Below are positions 1 through 11,327 of a DNA stretch of 64,000 nucleotides, piece after piece. How positions within the stretch are numbered: position 1 is the first letter of the stretch; every line of letters starts with the position of its first letter. A program made the translations under genes and the position numbers. This DNA is from Aurelia coerulea (Eukaryota > Cnidaria > Scyphozoa > Semaeostomeae > Ulmaridae), in assembly GCA_039566865.1 (NCBI GenBank), contig CM076960.1, forward strand, positions 18,334,501 through 18,398,500, written 5' to 3'. The notes beneath the pieces are model-generated. The model saw nothing but the letters and a program-made list of their open reading frames with translations, had not been told where the DNA came from and searched no databases.

Positions 1-416
1 AGAAGGCTGAGGCTTCTGTATTTTACCTAAAAATGAAAGGAGATTATCACAGATACCTTGCTGAAGTTGCATCAGAGAAGGAAAACCGTGATGAAGTGAT
101 TAAGAGTGCAGAAAATGCATACAACGATGCTTTTGAGACGGCCGAGAAAAAATTAGGCCCAACACACCCCATCCGCCTCGGCTTGGCATTAAATTTCTCT
201 GTGTTCTTTTACGAGATCAAGAACGCTCCAGAGTTGGCATGCAAACGGGCCAAGGCAGCTTTTGATGATGCAATCCAGGAGCTAGATGATAATGTATCGA
301 AGGAATCTTACAAGGACAGTACCCTGATCATGCAGCTATTGAGGGACAATCTCACGTTATGGACTGCCGACGACGGTGGCGATGATGATAATGAAAATGA
401 CAATGGCGAAAACTAA
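1..416 (+). CDS. 14-3-3 protein, C-terminal exon (partial, 5' end outside window)
   Basis: The reading frame is open from base 3 to the TAA at 414-416 and contains family signatures: [16 protein letters not shown] near the start, then [19 protein letters not shown], and [19 protein letters not shown] near the end. These are helices 5-9 of a 14-3-3 protein. 14-3-3 dimers bind phosphoserine/phosphothreonine peptides in the cytosol, and the conserved NFSVF and LLRDNLTLW segments line the peptide groove. The tail is acidic and disordered ([15 protein letters not shown]). The ATG at 33 is internal, because the frame continues upstream with AEASVFYLK. Earlier exons lie outside the window. Assignment to zeta-like or epsilon-like class is not possible from this part. 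Confidence 0.96.
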   Translation, partial: KAEASVFYLKMKGDYHRYLAEVASEKENRDEVIKSAENAYNDAFETAEKKLGPTHPIRLGLALNFSVFFYEIKNAPELACKRAKAAFDDAIQELDDNVSKESYKDSTLIMQLLRDNLTLWTADDGGDDDNENDNGEN

Positions 417-2404
417 TTATGCTCAACTTAGGACTTAAAATTAATCAGTAAATTTTCTCACTGAAAACTGTTTAAAGAACATTGTTGCTTCAAGGACTTC
501 ACGTCAGGCTGCGACCGGCCATGCCTGAAACTGCCTGAAGATCGACAGTAGAGCATAATGTTGCAATATGGGCGTGTAAAGGAGAGGAGGGGGGCTATAA
601 GGTTTTTCGAGGCCGATATCAGTGCCAGTGGTATGATGAAAGTGTTCCTCAAACCTGTACATGCAAGGTGGTAGGGCACTGACGTGTCCCAGGGTGTCTA
701 TTTCGAATTGAATTACAAGGAAGTAACATTTGACTGCATTGAACTGATTTCATTTGATGCAATATGGGGAGAGGGGGGAGTTCCCATACATCCTAGGCCA
801 ACCAGCAGATTTTAGGGTTGCAGATGCCAAGTGGGAATGTATTTTTTATTTGAAGCAATTCTTTCTTACATCTCCATGCTACATGCCAGAAATCAGTTTC
901 TCTTGCAGAAGTCTTATGGACAGCAAACTTGGGAGCATGGAAGTATGTTTCAAGAAGATGGCTTCCCCTTGGTTTCGCCTTCCCAAGTCCCATGAGACCA
1001 AATAAAAATTGCCCACCTCAAATAGTGAACACCGAAAGATCTTGGGGATGCAGCTTTTATTTCCCTCTTGTGGCAGTCTTGTTGTTTTTTGGATACAGGC
1101 ACATCTGAAGGGCCAGACTGGAAAATTTGCTGTGTAGTGCGTAGTGCAGGGTTCACAAGAGTAATATGGGTGAGGTTGAGGTGAAATTTGCGACAAAGAT
1201 GTGTATAATTGTCACAAAATCTTGAGTCAGTGAATTTTCTTGGGCTAAAACTAGCAAGTAACTTGCTTGATGTTGCAATGAATAATTGAATCCACTGTAT
1301 CCCACCCTTTTACACTGCCCATTTCTACGCAGCCTACCTAATTTACCCTGCAGACGTTACTTAGTTAAAGTTGATGCCAGCGTTTATTTATAATGCACCA
1401 AACAATTATCTACAAACTCATTGTTTACAGTCTGAAAAATAATTAGAAAGACAACATATTTATACTTCATTTATTGTTAAATTTCCCATCTAGTTACTCT
1501 CTTACTATTGGCCAACATAAAGGTGTTTGGATTGTTGAATAAATGGCTTCGTGCCCAGCACGATTCCAGTCAAAGTAGCCAAGGGCATTGTTAGGAGCAT
1601 TCCAAAACTGTGAAGTGTCAAAGCCATTGATGAGCACTGATGATGTTGAATGTGGGTGTAAAATGGTTTTTAATTGTTTGAGAATTGTACATGCAGCCCA
1701 GAGTCCCCTTCCCTTGTGTGTGAAATTTAAGCAAACTTGAGAGTGATCATGTATGCACATTTGTGAAATGTGCAGTTTTGTATCTCCATAGCTCCAGACT
1801 GGTAAGTTTGTAGTGCATGCAAGTTGAAATGGCCTAAGTAAGATTTTCACAGAATTTTTATAGCTCGGATCTTTTATCTGTTGCCAACTGCGCTCAGGGA
1901 GGCCGGACTCACCATACTTTTAGGGGGGCAAAACTGCAAATATGAGGGAAAAGCAAGGAAAATAGCATATTTAAGCCATTCTCAAGAGGGGAGGTTGCCC
2001 CCTGTCCCCCCTCCTCCCCCTTCTCTGGCGTCCCTGACTGCGTGGCTCGGATTCAAACCACATAAGTTCCTGACATTGCTGTGTGCATACAAACTTTCCA
2101 GTCTGGCCATGGCATCGTTTCTCAAATGGGCAAAAATTGATTGATATATAATCTCAAACTGATATAACTAATATGTAATTATGCAGTTCTGCTCTATCGT
2201 TCTGTGCTCTGTCATTGTTGACGATGGCCCTCAAGACCTTCGGGAGGAAACTAGGGCTTCAGCCCCTTGAAAATTCTAATCAATGCTGCCTCAGCACACT
2301 AATAAAATAATTGTTTATCTTTGTTTCATAGATAGAAAGCCTATAATAGGAGGAATGTTTGCCTGCCAAATGCATATTATCAAAGGGTTTGTACTGGGCA
2401 ACCC
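417..2404 (+). other. 14-3-3 3'UTR and downstream intergenic DNA
   Basis: No convincing gene is seen. The first part should be the 14-3-3 3'UTR, with an AATAAA at 1001-1006 and another near 2303. Open frames here are short and overlap on opposite strands. Short, weakly related stretches near 1110, 1795 and 2115 share the words cagactgg/ccagtctgg and may be old repeat fragments. Confidence 0.5.
1001..1006 (+). promoter_or_regulatory. candidate polyadenylation signal for the 14-3-3 gene
   Basis: A canonical AATAAA hexamer lies about 585 bases after the 14-3-3 stop codon. It is the first canonical hexamer I see on the coding strand. There is no transcript evidence in the window. Confidence 0.35.
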
Positions 2405-2929
2405 AGCATAGGTTCCAAATCTTTAACTCAGCGTAGAAAGGTGGGTGTAAAATTCAATGATCTATTTCTTCTGATTGAATGGCTTGAAAGAAACTTTAGA
2501 TACTTATCTATAATTCTACCGTTGGACTTCCCATAAATTTTGAATATTTTTCAAAATTATAGCGTATTTTACATTTCAGCTCATTTTAGGATATGACGTC
2601 ATCAAATTTCTAAATCATAAACCAGATGAGTGACAGTCTTGTGCTTGATACCATATTGTAGGCATCCATTAACTATAGTTCTCTTTGAAATTACTTCATG
2701 TTGCGTCAAACGGTTTAGAAATTACGGTGGTTTTAGGTTTTTTTGAAAATTTTTCTTGAATTCTTGAAAAGAAAGAAAAACACTCTAATTCTGAAACAAT
2801 GAAAGATTTCAGAAAATTCCAACGGTAGAATTATAGAGAATTAGCTAAAGTTTCTTTGAAGCCATTCAGTTCAAAGAAATAGGTCACTCAATTTTACACC
2901 GGCCTTTTTAAAGATTTGGAACCTATGCT
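2405..2929. mobile_element. Mutator-like foldback MITE, copy 1
   Basis: Long inverted repeat with ends AGCATAGGTTCCAAATCTTT and its complement ...GGAACCTATGCT. The flanks are gggcaaccc on the left and aggcaaccc on the right, an imperfect 9 bp target duplication. The inner arms share the word accgttgga/tccaacggt. It encodes no protein. 9 bp duplications and long inverted ends are typical of Mutator-like elements. Other copies are at 22350, 34226, 56916 and 63553. Confidence 0.85.
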
Positions 2930-3452
2930 AGGCAACCCATCCCCAGAGCCTTCTGTCATATTGGGATGGAGATAACCCAATATAATAAGAGGTGCCCTGG
3001 GGACAAGGTTGGGTACTGGGTGATTCACAATAAGGGTTGTGTGTTCAGGATATAGATATAATCATTAAATGTAGACTTTAACTAACCAGTAATTGAAATA
3101 TGTTGATTATATTTGAGAAGCATTTCATTACCACTAGACAAGCATTTTCATTGCACAAACTGCATACATGTACGTAGAATTTTGCTGTGAATTTTTTCAA
3201 TTTTTTAAACATTTTCTTTGTACATTTCTTGCGCAAACAAATCTATCCTGCATCAATTACTGTTTCAAATTGCATTTTTTCATTGCCCTGCCATAATTGT
3301 ATGTATTTCAGATTTCAAATGCAAGGGTTACACCAATGTTTCAGCATGTGTTTAATATTTTTTTGAATTTCTTGCCATATTTGTGGTGCAATGCGGTAAG
3401 AATTTTCAGGAACAATGGAATAGTACCAGGGTTGGTGCCAGAATTGCAACAG
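2930..3452. other. intergenic stretch, nothing recognised
   Basis: AT-rich sequence without a convincing open frame, RNA gene or repeat boundary. Confidence 0.4.
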
Positions 3453-3756
3453 CCTGTACGAAAATACAAGGCCATGTAATAGCCATGTACAAGCCTTGTA
3501 GTTATGGCCTTGTAACCTTGTAATAGGATGGAATAGCCTTGCTGTAACCTTGTAAATGGCTTGAAAAATGCTAATTAGCCTTGTAGAAGCCAAAGCCTTG
3601 TGGAAACCTTCTGTTAGACTGGTTGCAGCTTGGAATCTTACTGATAGCCATGTAATTTTCTTCCAAGGTTAGTACAAGGTCATAACAAGGTCATAATCCC
3701 CTCTACAAGGCTAAACTTGGCCAGGCCAAGTTTATAGCCTTGTATTTTTGTACAGG
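3453..3756. repeat. foldback element with iterated GCCTTGTA/TACAAGGC word
   Basis: The ends are CCTGTACGAAAATACAAGGC and its near-complement GCCTTGTATTTTTGTACAGG. Between them the octamer GCCTTGTA, its complement or one-base variants recur more than ten times in both orientations, for example GCCTTGTAG, CCATGTAAT and ACAAGGTCATA. No clear target duplication was found. Non-coding; probably a non-autonomous DNA transposon. Confidence 0.75.
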
Positions 3757-3860
3757 AGAAGGGCTGGAACTCCTAATGGGTGGGCCAAAATAAATAGAAA
3801 ATACCCTTGTACAACATTTTTTCAACTTCCCTTTGGAAATAACCCAAAATTTTCTTCAAC

Positions 3861-4080
3861 AGGGGGCTAGATGATTCCAATGGAGTAGACTTGCCTCAAG
3901 TCCATCTCTTCAGTCTGTCTTACCGTTCCCTTTTCGGTAGTTCCTGGATCTGCCATTCCAACTCTTTTAAGTCTCAAGCTCTCTTGACGAAATGTTGGAA
4001 TGGCGGATCCAAGGGACTGGTCTGAAGACTGAAGAGATAGACTTGGGGCAAGTCCACCAATGGGGGGACTGTAGCCCCCT
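3861..4080. repeat. foldback repeat, about 70 bp arms
   Basis: The left arm starts AGGGGGCTAGATGATTCCAA; the right arm ends TTGG..GACTGTAGCCCCCT. The arms share a core cttgcc(t/c)caagtc(c/t)atctcttcagtct. No convincing target duplication. Non-coding. Confidence 0.7.
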
Positions 4081-4765
4081 TTATCTACCTTGGTGCCACC
4101 GAGTAATACCTGAAATGAATTAGGCAAAACCATACAGCAACCCCCCCTGCTGGTTGCTGTCTTCAATCCCCCCCCCCTAATTGTCTTCTAGGTTCTTTAA
4201 AGGGAAATCAGCACTGAGTCTACTGGGATGAAATGGAATGATTTATGTGACCTCTGTTCATTCTTGATGTCCTTGATCCATGCAAAACGCTTTGTGGGGT
4301 ACCCACACAGAATTGGCTTGAAAGGGTCTGTGCATGGTTGATAAAAGCCTGGGGGAGGGTTCTTTGATTTTGGCGTGGGGAAGCTTATTCTGAAGTAAAT
4401 TCTGGCGCATTTGAATGTTTGGGGTACAAGCAAATTGTATAAACAAACTGCTAAAGGTGGCCCTTTTACAGAGTTATGGCGCGGGTGCGGCTGGAAGCAG
4501 TCAAAGTGGCGCGGGGAAGATCTTCCCCGCGCACTACAAAGAATGCAGACTGGGAGGGGGGGCACTTGACTTGGGAGCTTACATTTGCATAGATAGAGCA
4601 ACAAGTTTTAAAGATATCTCATTCAAGTGGAAGTTACACACACACTATGAACAATGGATAGCCAAAGAAACCATCTCTATCACAGAGGGCTGGATGCATG
4701 AAAATATTTCTCAGAGTTCCGCATTGCGAAGCACTAAATTCCACAAAGATTTGAGTGAGGGTATT
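4081..4765. other. intergenic stretch with one dispersed repeat
   Basis: No gene recognised. Bases about 4583-4680 match two other places in the window, 41795-41885 and 63471-63535. The shared pattern is atttgca..gag.a, then atatc(c/t)cattcaa(g/a)t, then gaacaatgga(t/c)agccaaagaa in two of the three. It is a short dispersed repeat of unknown type. Confidence 0.5.
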
Positions 4766-4912
4766 TACTAAAGTAAGGAATGACCCACAATGACCTGCAA
4801 CAACCCACAACGATCCACAATGATCCACAACGATCCACAATGATCCACAACAACCCACAATGACCTACAATGACCTACACAACGACCCACAACCACCAAC
4901 AACAATCAGCAA
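4766..4912. repeat. 10 bp minisatellite (ACCCACAATG), mirrored at 9486-9727
   Basis: Tandem 10-mers of the form (a/g)a(t/c)(g/c)acc(c/t)acaa, bounded on the left by tactaaagtaaggaatgacc. The same boundary and the same first repeat units appear in inverse orientation at 9727, so the two arrays form terminal-inverted-repeat-like arms about 4.7 kb apart. Confidence 0.8.
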
Positions 4913-5606
4913 CAAAAAGATTTTACCATGAAAGATAATGATTACTAGCCTCAACTCCATTATTTGTTGCCTCTTTTCGATTTTTAGACTTTCCTTCATT
5001 TCTCAGCCTGTACTTGTGGTCTTCATTTCGTGCTGAAATTTTCATTTAGCCCCCCTTCCCTAAAAAAATGTCAAGGTCCTCTAGTACTGGGAAAGTATAT
5101 GTTAAGGAACTATTTATAATAGTTATGTCATAGTCATGTCATGTGGCCTTCTTTTGTTTTCTTTCGAAACTAGATTGCTTGTCACATGCATTTGATGGCC
5201 TCTTTCAAAAGATTTTTTGTTTTCAAATGTACTCTTGAGTACCGAATAATCGTCCCCTCTACTTATCAATTTTTGAAAAATTTCCCAAAACCCCTGGTTT
5301 ATTCTGGATGTCTTCTTTCACTATTTAATTAACTAGGCTTGCCGGTCGGCGCCTGCGGCGCCGACCTGGCCCGCCGTCGTACTGAGTGATTGCTTTGGAA
5401 AGAATTTGTTGCCTCTTGACGTTGTTTTCTGTTATCACTTTATGTGACAAAAATTTCGGCATAGGTTAATTCTACATTCTACAAAGCTGCTGTTCATAGT
5501 TGTGCAAGGGAGCATTTAACAAAATGAGTGTTTAACCCCAGGGCCGTCGAGAGAGAGGCCGGGCACCACGCCCTTTTATCCTTGGGCCACGCCCCCTATG
5601 CACTGG
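4913..5606. other. intergenic stretch with a GC-rich hairpin
   Basis: No gene seen. Bases 5344-5366 form a perfect 10 bp palindrome, GGTCGGCGCC, with a 3 base loop. It is a strong GC-rich hairpin in an otherwise AT-rich region. The rest is unremarkable. Confidence 0.5.
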
Positions 5607-6300
5607 TAAGACACTGCCTTTAGATTTATTTTAGAATCTCAGTGGGCCCGCAGGCCTGAAAACGTTCCTGAAAGAAAACTACAACAAAGAAAAAGATATA
5701 CCTTATTTCTTGCTGGCCCACAGAGGCCCCAGGCCCCCTGGTAACTACCCTGGCTACTCCCCTCTCTGTTCTGAATATCCCCCTACTATACAGATGATGC
5801 CTCGCCACACACATCATGGTATCCTCCCACTTGTACTCCAGATGCCTCCCCACTGTACTGAACACGCCCGTCCCCCACTGCACTGAAGGCATCCCCAACT
5901 GAACTCCAGAAGCCTCCCCACTGTACTGAACACGCCCGTCCCCCACTGCACTGAAGGCATCCCCAACTGAACTCCAGAAGCCTCCCCACTGTACTGAGCA
6001 CTCCCGTCCCCCACTGCACTGAAGGTATCCCCCCACTGAACTCCGGATGCCTCCCCACTATACTGAATTTCCCCACTGTATTCAAACATACCTCCCCACT
6101 GTACTGAACATCCCCAACTGTACTGCTCGACTCCCGGTGGGTGCAATTCAACAGTTCAAGGTACATCACGCTCGTCCGTACCATTCCATTGGATACCCTT
6201 TTATAGCTCAATTGACTCTGTATGTTACGATTATTGTGGTAAATGTTTCGCGGTTTATGGGGTCATATTTTAAAATTTTGCCCTGGTTACGGGTCCTAGT
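5607..6300. repeat. segmental repeat unit 1 with 66 bp minisatellite
   Basis: Begins gtaagacactgcctttagat and ends ttgccctggttacgggtcct. The middle (about 5825-6125) holds tandem units of roughly 66 bp built from cccactg(t/c)actgaa and gcctcccc. The same flanks and shorter minisatellite occur again from 6299. Open frames on the minus strand here (rich in Tyr-Ser-Gly and Trp-Gly) are artefacts of the tandem repeat. Confidence 0.75.
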
Positions 6301-7695
6301 AAGACACTGCTTTTAGATTTTTGTTAGAATCTCAGTGGGCCTGCAGGCCTGAAAACGTTCCTGAAAGAAAACTACAACAAAGAAAAATACATACCTTATT
6401 TCTTGCTGGCCCACAGAGGCCCCGGGCCCCCTGGTACCTACCCTGGCTACCCCCCTCTCTGTTCTGAATATCCCCCTAATATACCGATGATGCCTCACCA
6501 CACACCACACACATCATGATATCCCCAAACCATACTCCAGATTCCTCCCCACTTTACTGAACACCCCCGTCCCCCACTGCACTCAAGGTATCCCCCACTG
6601 AACTCCGGATGCCTCCCCACTATACTGAATTGTCCCACTGTACTCAAACATACCTCCCCACTGTATTGAACATCCCTAACTGTACTGCACACTTCCGGTG
6701 GGTGCAATTCAACAGTAAAAGGTACATCACGCTCGTCCGTACCATTCCATAGGATACCCTTTTCTCTGACATTCTAGTTGATGAAAAAACCCCTTATCAC
6801 GGAAAATTTTGAAGGTAACCCCCCTTTAATAGGAGTATCACTGAGCCCTAAAGTAATCTGTACAGTACCAACGCTGTTTCTAAGAGAAAGGTTTGGGGTT
6901 TTGGCACTTTATTACGATTCACTTCTACTGATATCTCTTCTCTTTGTTGGAAAACAGTAGAATTCCATAAAACTTGGGGTATGAAACTTGGGCCAGGTGA
7001 ATTTTTGACTTTTATTTTAGGGCCCCGAGTCCACCAGCCAGCCCCGGGGGGGGTACTTCCATTATGGCCTAACAGGGGGGTCCAGTCGGTTTGAGGGTCT
7101 TGCGAAATGGCAACCAAATTGCCCTATCTGTCAAACATATACTACCAATTGGGGGTATTCCAAGATTCTTGGTCAGTTGTAAGATATCAACTCAGTAGGC
7201 TCCTCCGCACAGCAATATTGTCATTGCAGCAGTAATTATCATTGAATTTTGAAGTTTTTTTGCTTTGTTCAATCAGTTTTTACAATAGAAAATTTTGAAA
7301 AACTGCAGAAAATTTTGCTACCAGAGGCTACCAAATGGCCCAATTTTTGGTCCACGAACTACCATTTGGGGGCTTCTATAAAAAGATACTACCATTTTGG
7401 AGGCTATTTTTCAAAATTTTTGCTTTGGCCCTCTTTAACCCTGACTGGACCCCCCTGTCAGGCCACAATTAGAGTACCCCCCCCCCCCAGGCAGCCAGCA
7501 TTTCACTGTTTTTGGGTTGGAATATTTTCTGAAGAAAAATACCCCGTTTTTCCTAAGATTCTACAAAAAACTTTCATAAAAAAGAATATAGCTCTATAAA
7601 TTCTCAATTTACTCTGTATGTTACGATTATTGTGGTAGATTTTTCCCGGTTTATGGGGTCATATTTTAAAATTTTGCCCTGGTTACGGGTCCTAA
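6301..7695. repeat. segmental repeat unit 2, interrupted by about 830 bp
   Basis: Same start (gtaagacactgcttttagat) and same 3' part (tatgttacgattattgtggt ... ggttacgggtcct at 7617-7695) as unit 1. Between about 6768 and 7596 it carries extra DNA that unit 1 lacks, including the poly-G foldback at 7043-7491. The minisatellite is shorter than in unit 1. Confidence 0.7.
7043..7491. mobile_element. hAT-like poly-G foldback MITE, copy A
   Basis: Ends CCCGGGGGGGG...CCCCCCAGG, flanked by a perfect 8 bp duplication CAGCCAGC (7035-7042 and 7492-7499). The arms continue gtact(t/c)..att(a/g)tggcct(a/g)acaggggggtccagtc. The interior repeats ctaccaaat-like words. An 8 bp duplication is the hAT hallmark. 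Non-coding. Confidence 0.88.
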
Positions 7696-9485
7696 CTTCA
7701 AAGACACATATATACCAGACCCCCTACAGCAGTTACCCCCTCGTCCTTTGCTTTCTAGCCCTCTCATCCCAAACAGAGGCTCTGAAATCACTTTCTGATT
7801 GTTCTTTGAAAAGTATTGACGTCAGATATGTGTCTGGAATGGAAGGGCAATTAGCGGTGTTGCCTTCCAATAAAGAAAGTACAAATAGAATTGTAATGTA
7901 ATGTTTAATGTGTTGTTGTTCAATTTCAATGACCTCTGAAAACAGAATAAGTTGTAAACATTAGGCCTCTCAATTCAGATCACCCATCCTGTTCAGCCGA
8001 GGATAGTTCGGAAGAGTGATAGCACCCCTCAACTCGTTTCACGTTTTTAATCGGGCAAAGGGCGACGTGCAAATCGCTGGTTTCTTTGTAAAACTGCCTT
8101 GTAAAATAGCAGATAAGTCCTAGTCATTGCTCATAAAAGCATAAAAAGACAGCAGGTAAAAATAAAACTTACGGAGACTCCTAAAATAAGACTGCGGGAA
8201 ATCACAAGAGTCGACAGGAGTCTGAAAAACTCCCATAGCTAAACTTTATTTCGATTTGCCCAAGACCTGGCCCCTGTCTTCTTTGAAGGATTTTCTTCAG
8301 CTTCAATTTCTGCACATGTGGTTTCTGTCAAAAACAGAATGCTCGCATTCGTTGCCGATCCCTTACTTCCAGTTATCGTCCAATATTTCACACCATTTTA
8401 CTCTTCCCTCTTCTCATTTCATGAGGGCCTATTCTTTAATAAGAGACTTGGCCAATCTAGGTTTAGTGGCCATTTGCTGCCAAAAGCTGGTCGAGAATAT
8501 CCGTAAATGTTAATCCTCTCAAGGAACAATTCAAGTACTATTTTAATCTAAAAACTATCAACAGTTTGAAAGCAATTTTCCATGCTGCACAGCAATGTCA
8601 AAACCTTTTTGCGCGACAACTCAGATGGTAGTTGAAAACATAAAAGGGGATGTTTCTCTTGAGAGAAGGGGGAGTCCCCGAGAAAGGGCTAAAAAGGCAT
8701 CTAAAAATTAGAAAATGTTACAATTGTGGCACCCTGGAGCGCCAACCCCTCTCCTGATAACTCATCTTTCGAGGTAGAAACCCCTTAAATATAGCAAGGC
8801 TGTCAAAAGACAACATTTAGCAAATAAACTGGGGAAAATGGCCTTTGAAGGGTGGGAAATGTGCAATTTCCACTCGACCCCCCTCCAGCACCTAGAAAAT
8901 CCCCGGACCTGAATCCCTCTCCAAATGGGTCCCAATGCATATCAAGCGAATAGAGATTCCATTGGGATTTTTAAAAAATCAGAAAACCCCTCAATGGGGT
9001 TTTGAAGTACACCCATTTTTTGATGTCATGAGCAGCGCGAGAACAATCGAATGACAAAGGACTTCGAGCTCAACACAAAGGGAAACAAAGGGCTTGGCAA
9101 GCCGAAAGTGGGGTGAGGAATTTGGCGAATAACCCCTCGACCAGAGCCTTGACTGGAAAAAGAGGACGTTTTGAGGAGGAACGGAATGTTGGGCGACGTT
9201 TTCACCTGCGGTTCGACTTCGCCCATGTTGCGGTTCTGCCAATCGAACTGTCTAGACAATGAGAAGGTTCGCGAGAGGGACAAAGGGAATGACGCCACAT
9301 CCGACTGCAACGAATATGTATATAGATTAAAACACTTTTTCCAATTTTTCCAATGCTTCCCCCCCGGTCGTTCAAAGCCCCCAACTTGTATTAGATTGAA
9401 TCATTTTAAGCCCTTGATTATTCTCACCCCTCCCCGTTTATTTGGTACTCGAGAGTAGAAAGAAATCAACCTTTTTTATTTGATC
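7696..9485. other. intergenic stretch, nothing recognised
   Basis: No convincing gene, RNA or bounded repeat. Open frames are short and without known domains. There are several G-rich and C-rich runs around 8660-8960. Confidence 0.4.
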
Positions 9486-9727
9486 ATGGTAGGTCATTCT
9501 GGGTCATTCTGGGCCGTTGTGTGGTTCATTGTGGGTTGTTGTGGATCGTTGTTGGTCGTTGTGGGTCATTGTGTAGGTCATTGTGGGTCATTGTGGATCG
9601 TTGTGGGTTGTTGCAGGTCGTTGTGGGTCGTTGTGTAGGTCATTGTGGGTCGTTGTGGGTCATTGTGGATCGTTGTGGGTCATTGTGGATCGTTGCAGGT
9701 CATTGTGGGTCATTCCTTACTTTAGTA
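9486..9727. repeat. 10 bp minisatellite, inverse partner of 4766-4912
   Basis: Tandem gg(g/a)tc(g/a)ttgtg units ending ggtcattccttactttagta, the reverse complement of the left array's start. About the first 36 bases of the two arrays match. The array is longer than its partner (about 240 against 147 bp). Open frames in it are repeat artefacts. Confidence 0.8.
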
Positions 9728-10089
9728 TGTACGTTGAGTGAGACCGACACACCCCAACAACAAGTCTGTTGACATTGGTTACCGCTGCGGAGCAGTGGAT
9801 GAGAACGCTGCGTGGAAGACTTTGACATGCGCTGTGAGGGAGGAAAGATGCTCTGTTTTTCTCCTTCGCAGCGTTCTCCCCCGCAGCATTCTTCTTTGCG
9901 CCCCGCAGTGGTCGAAATGTTTTTCATCGCATAGCTGAGCACGAAATAGACTTCAAGCAAGAACATCAACGGTATCAATGCAACTGGACATTTTTTTTTC
10001 TTGAGATTTTATTCTGGGTGATCACTGGCCTAAATCTAACCGATTGACTTATTAGAAAGGTCACTATATCACTACTTAGAAATCTCATA
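9728..10089. repeat. short foldback at about 9778-9918 in otherwise plain DNA
   Basis: Arms contain gctgcggagcagtgg and agaacgctgcg, answered by cgcagcgttct and gccccgcagtgg. The remainder of this stretch shows nothing recognisable. Confidence 0.5.
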
Positions 10090-10361
10090 CACTTACTTTT
10101 TTACAAGAAACTCTCAGATTGCCAAAAAAAGTTGATAACTCTAATACTAGAAACAATTCATTTTACTTTATTTTCATTTGTTACCTGTATCACACTCTGG
10201 AAAGGCACGAAAACATTGTTTTGAAATGTTCACGAGGGCACAGGTAGTGAACAGGAAACATTTTAAGGAACTCGTAAGAAACTCTGGAGTACTCAAAATC
10301 TGATAATTTTAAGAAATTTCAACACTGGCGCAAATTCTTAGTTCCTTATAAAAAGTACGTA
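10090..10361. mobile_element. TA-flanked MITE, AAGAAACT family, copy A
   Basis: Starts after TA with CACTTACTTTTTTACAAGAAAC and ends TTCCTTATAAAAAGTACG before TA. It shares the internal words gttcacgagggca(c/t)aggtagtgaac with the element at 61722-62157. It carries several internal aagaaact/ctagaaac words. Non-coding, mariner-like by its TA target. Confidence 0.65.
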
Positions 10362-10580
10362 TAAAATGTGGACAGAAGTCCTTTTGTTTCTCCTGAAAAT
10401 CATTCAGAAATGTGTTGTTCTCGAGAAATTTGGTCGGATCTAACTTTGTCTCATTTCCTTTGTGAAGGAGGAGAGGTGCCATTATCAATATATCTTCTGG
10501 TGCATGCCTGCATCCAACCCCTACAATGACGGCCTACTCTGCATCAAAGGTAATTAAAACTTTTGCTTTTGTATGGCCTA

Positions 10581-10907
10581 CACGATTTTTCTTTGTGAGA
10601 ACATCAGCCCTTGGGCTGGTAGGCAGTTTCTTGAATTTTAGGGGACTTTTGCAGCCAAAAATGTCCAGTGAGTTTCTTATATTTTTGATGCCCAAAGTGT
10701 AGAATTCACAATTCGGACTCAAAACAATGTTAAAACAGTTCCTATTACTGCACAATGTCAACACATTTTTGAGTGACCTTGGAAAATTAAAGCTGCAAAT
10801 TACTAAAGTTTCTTAGCTTTTCAATGCAGACAGAACGGGTTCTTAACTTTCGAAAAATTGAGCCTGCCGTTTCTTATAAGTGGAGTGGTTTCTATAAAAA
10901 CTGAGTT
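10581..10907. mobile_element. TA-flanked MITE, ctggtaggcagtttctt family, copy A
   Basis: Left end TA-CACGATTTTTCTTTGTGAGAAC. Internal words ggctggtaggcagtttctt, cactcaaaac(a)atgt and actgcacaatgtcaa.a.atttttgagtg are shared with the element at 43923-44571. The right end near tctataaaaactgag is decayed. Confidence 0.6.
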
Positions 10908-10974
10908 TTCCTAGCCTGTGTTCCAGAGTCCAGAAAAGATATCTTTTTCGTAATGGTCAAGTTTTCCCGAAAGC

Positions 10975-11319
10975 CCCAGGGGGGACACTTGGCTCATACG
11001 CATACGGGGGGTCAGTCCGAGAAATTTTCAGGAAACCCAAAAATATCAGTTTACCTTCATTACAACCCAAAAATATCAGCTCATTTTATACCTTGACATC
11101 TCTAAACGAACATAAAAGATCCTGAAACAATGCAAATTGAGGCCAGGATTGCCTCTAAAGGACCCAGAAATATCATTTTCACAATATTTGATGCCCAAAA
11201 ATATCAAAAACATAATTTAAATTTATTTGGACCCAAAAATATCACTTTCGGCAATATTCTGACCCAAAAATATCGGACTTACCTCCCCGTATGTGCATGT
11301 GCTGAGTGCCCCCCCTGGG
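10975..11319. mobile_element. hAT-like poly-G foldback MITE, copy B
   Basis: Ends CCCAGGGG...CCCCTGGG with a perfect 8 bp duplication CCGAAAGC (10967-10974 and 11320-11327). The arms continue through catacgggg(g/a)g. The interior repeats the word acccaaaaatatca at least six times. Non-coding. Confidence 0.9.
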
Positions 11320-11327
11320 CCGAAAGC

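Noticed and set aside
5626..6211. Three overlapping minus-strand frames of 110-141 codons rich in Tyr-Ser-Gly, Trp-Gly and Val-Gln
   Set aside because: They are translations of the 66 bp minisatellite in three frames; the period is a multiple of three, so all frames stay open.
4766..9727. Regular short repeats resembling a CRISPR array
   Set aside because: There are no spacers between units, and the surrounding DNA is eukaryotic with introns; these are minisatellites.
9521..9772. 83-codon frame with repeated (V/I)V-(D/G)-(R/H)-CG
   Set aside because: It is the 10 bp minisatellite read as protein; no start context or flanking exon signals.
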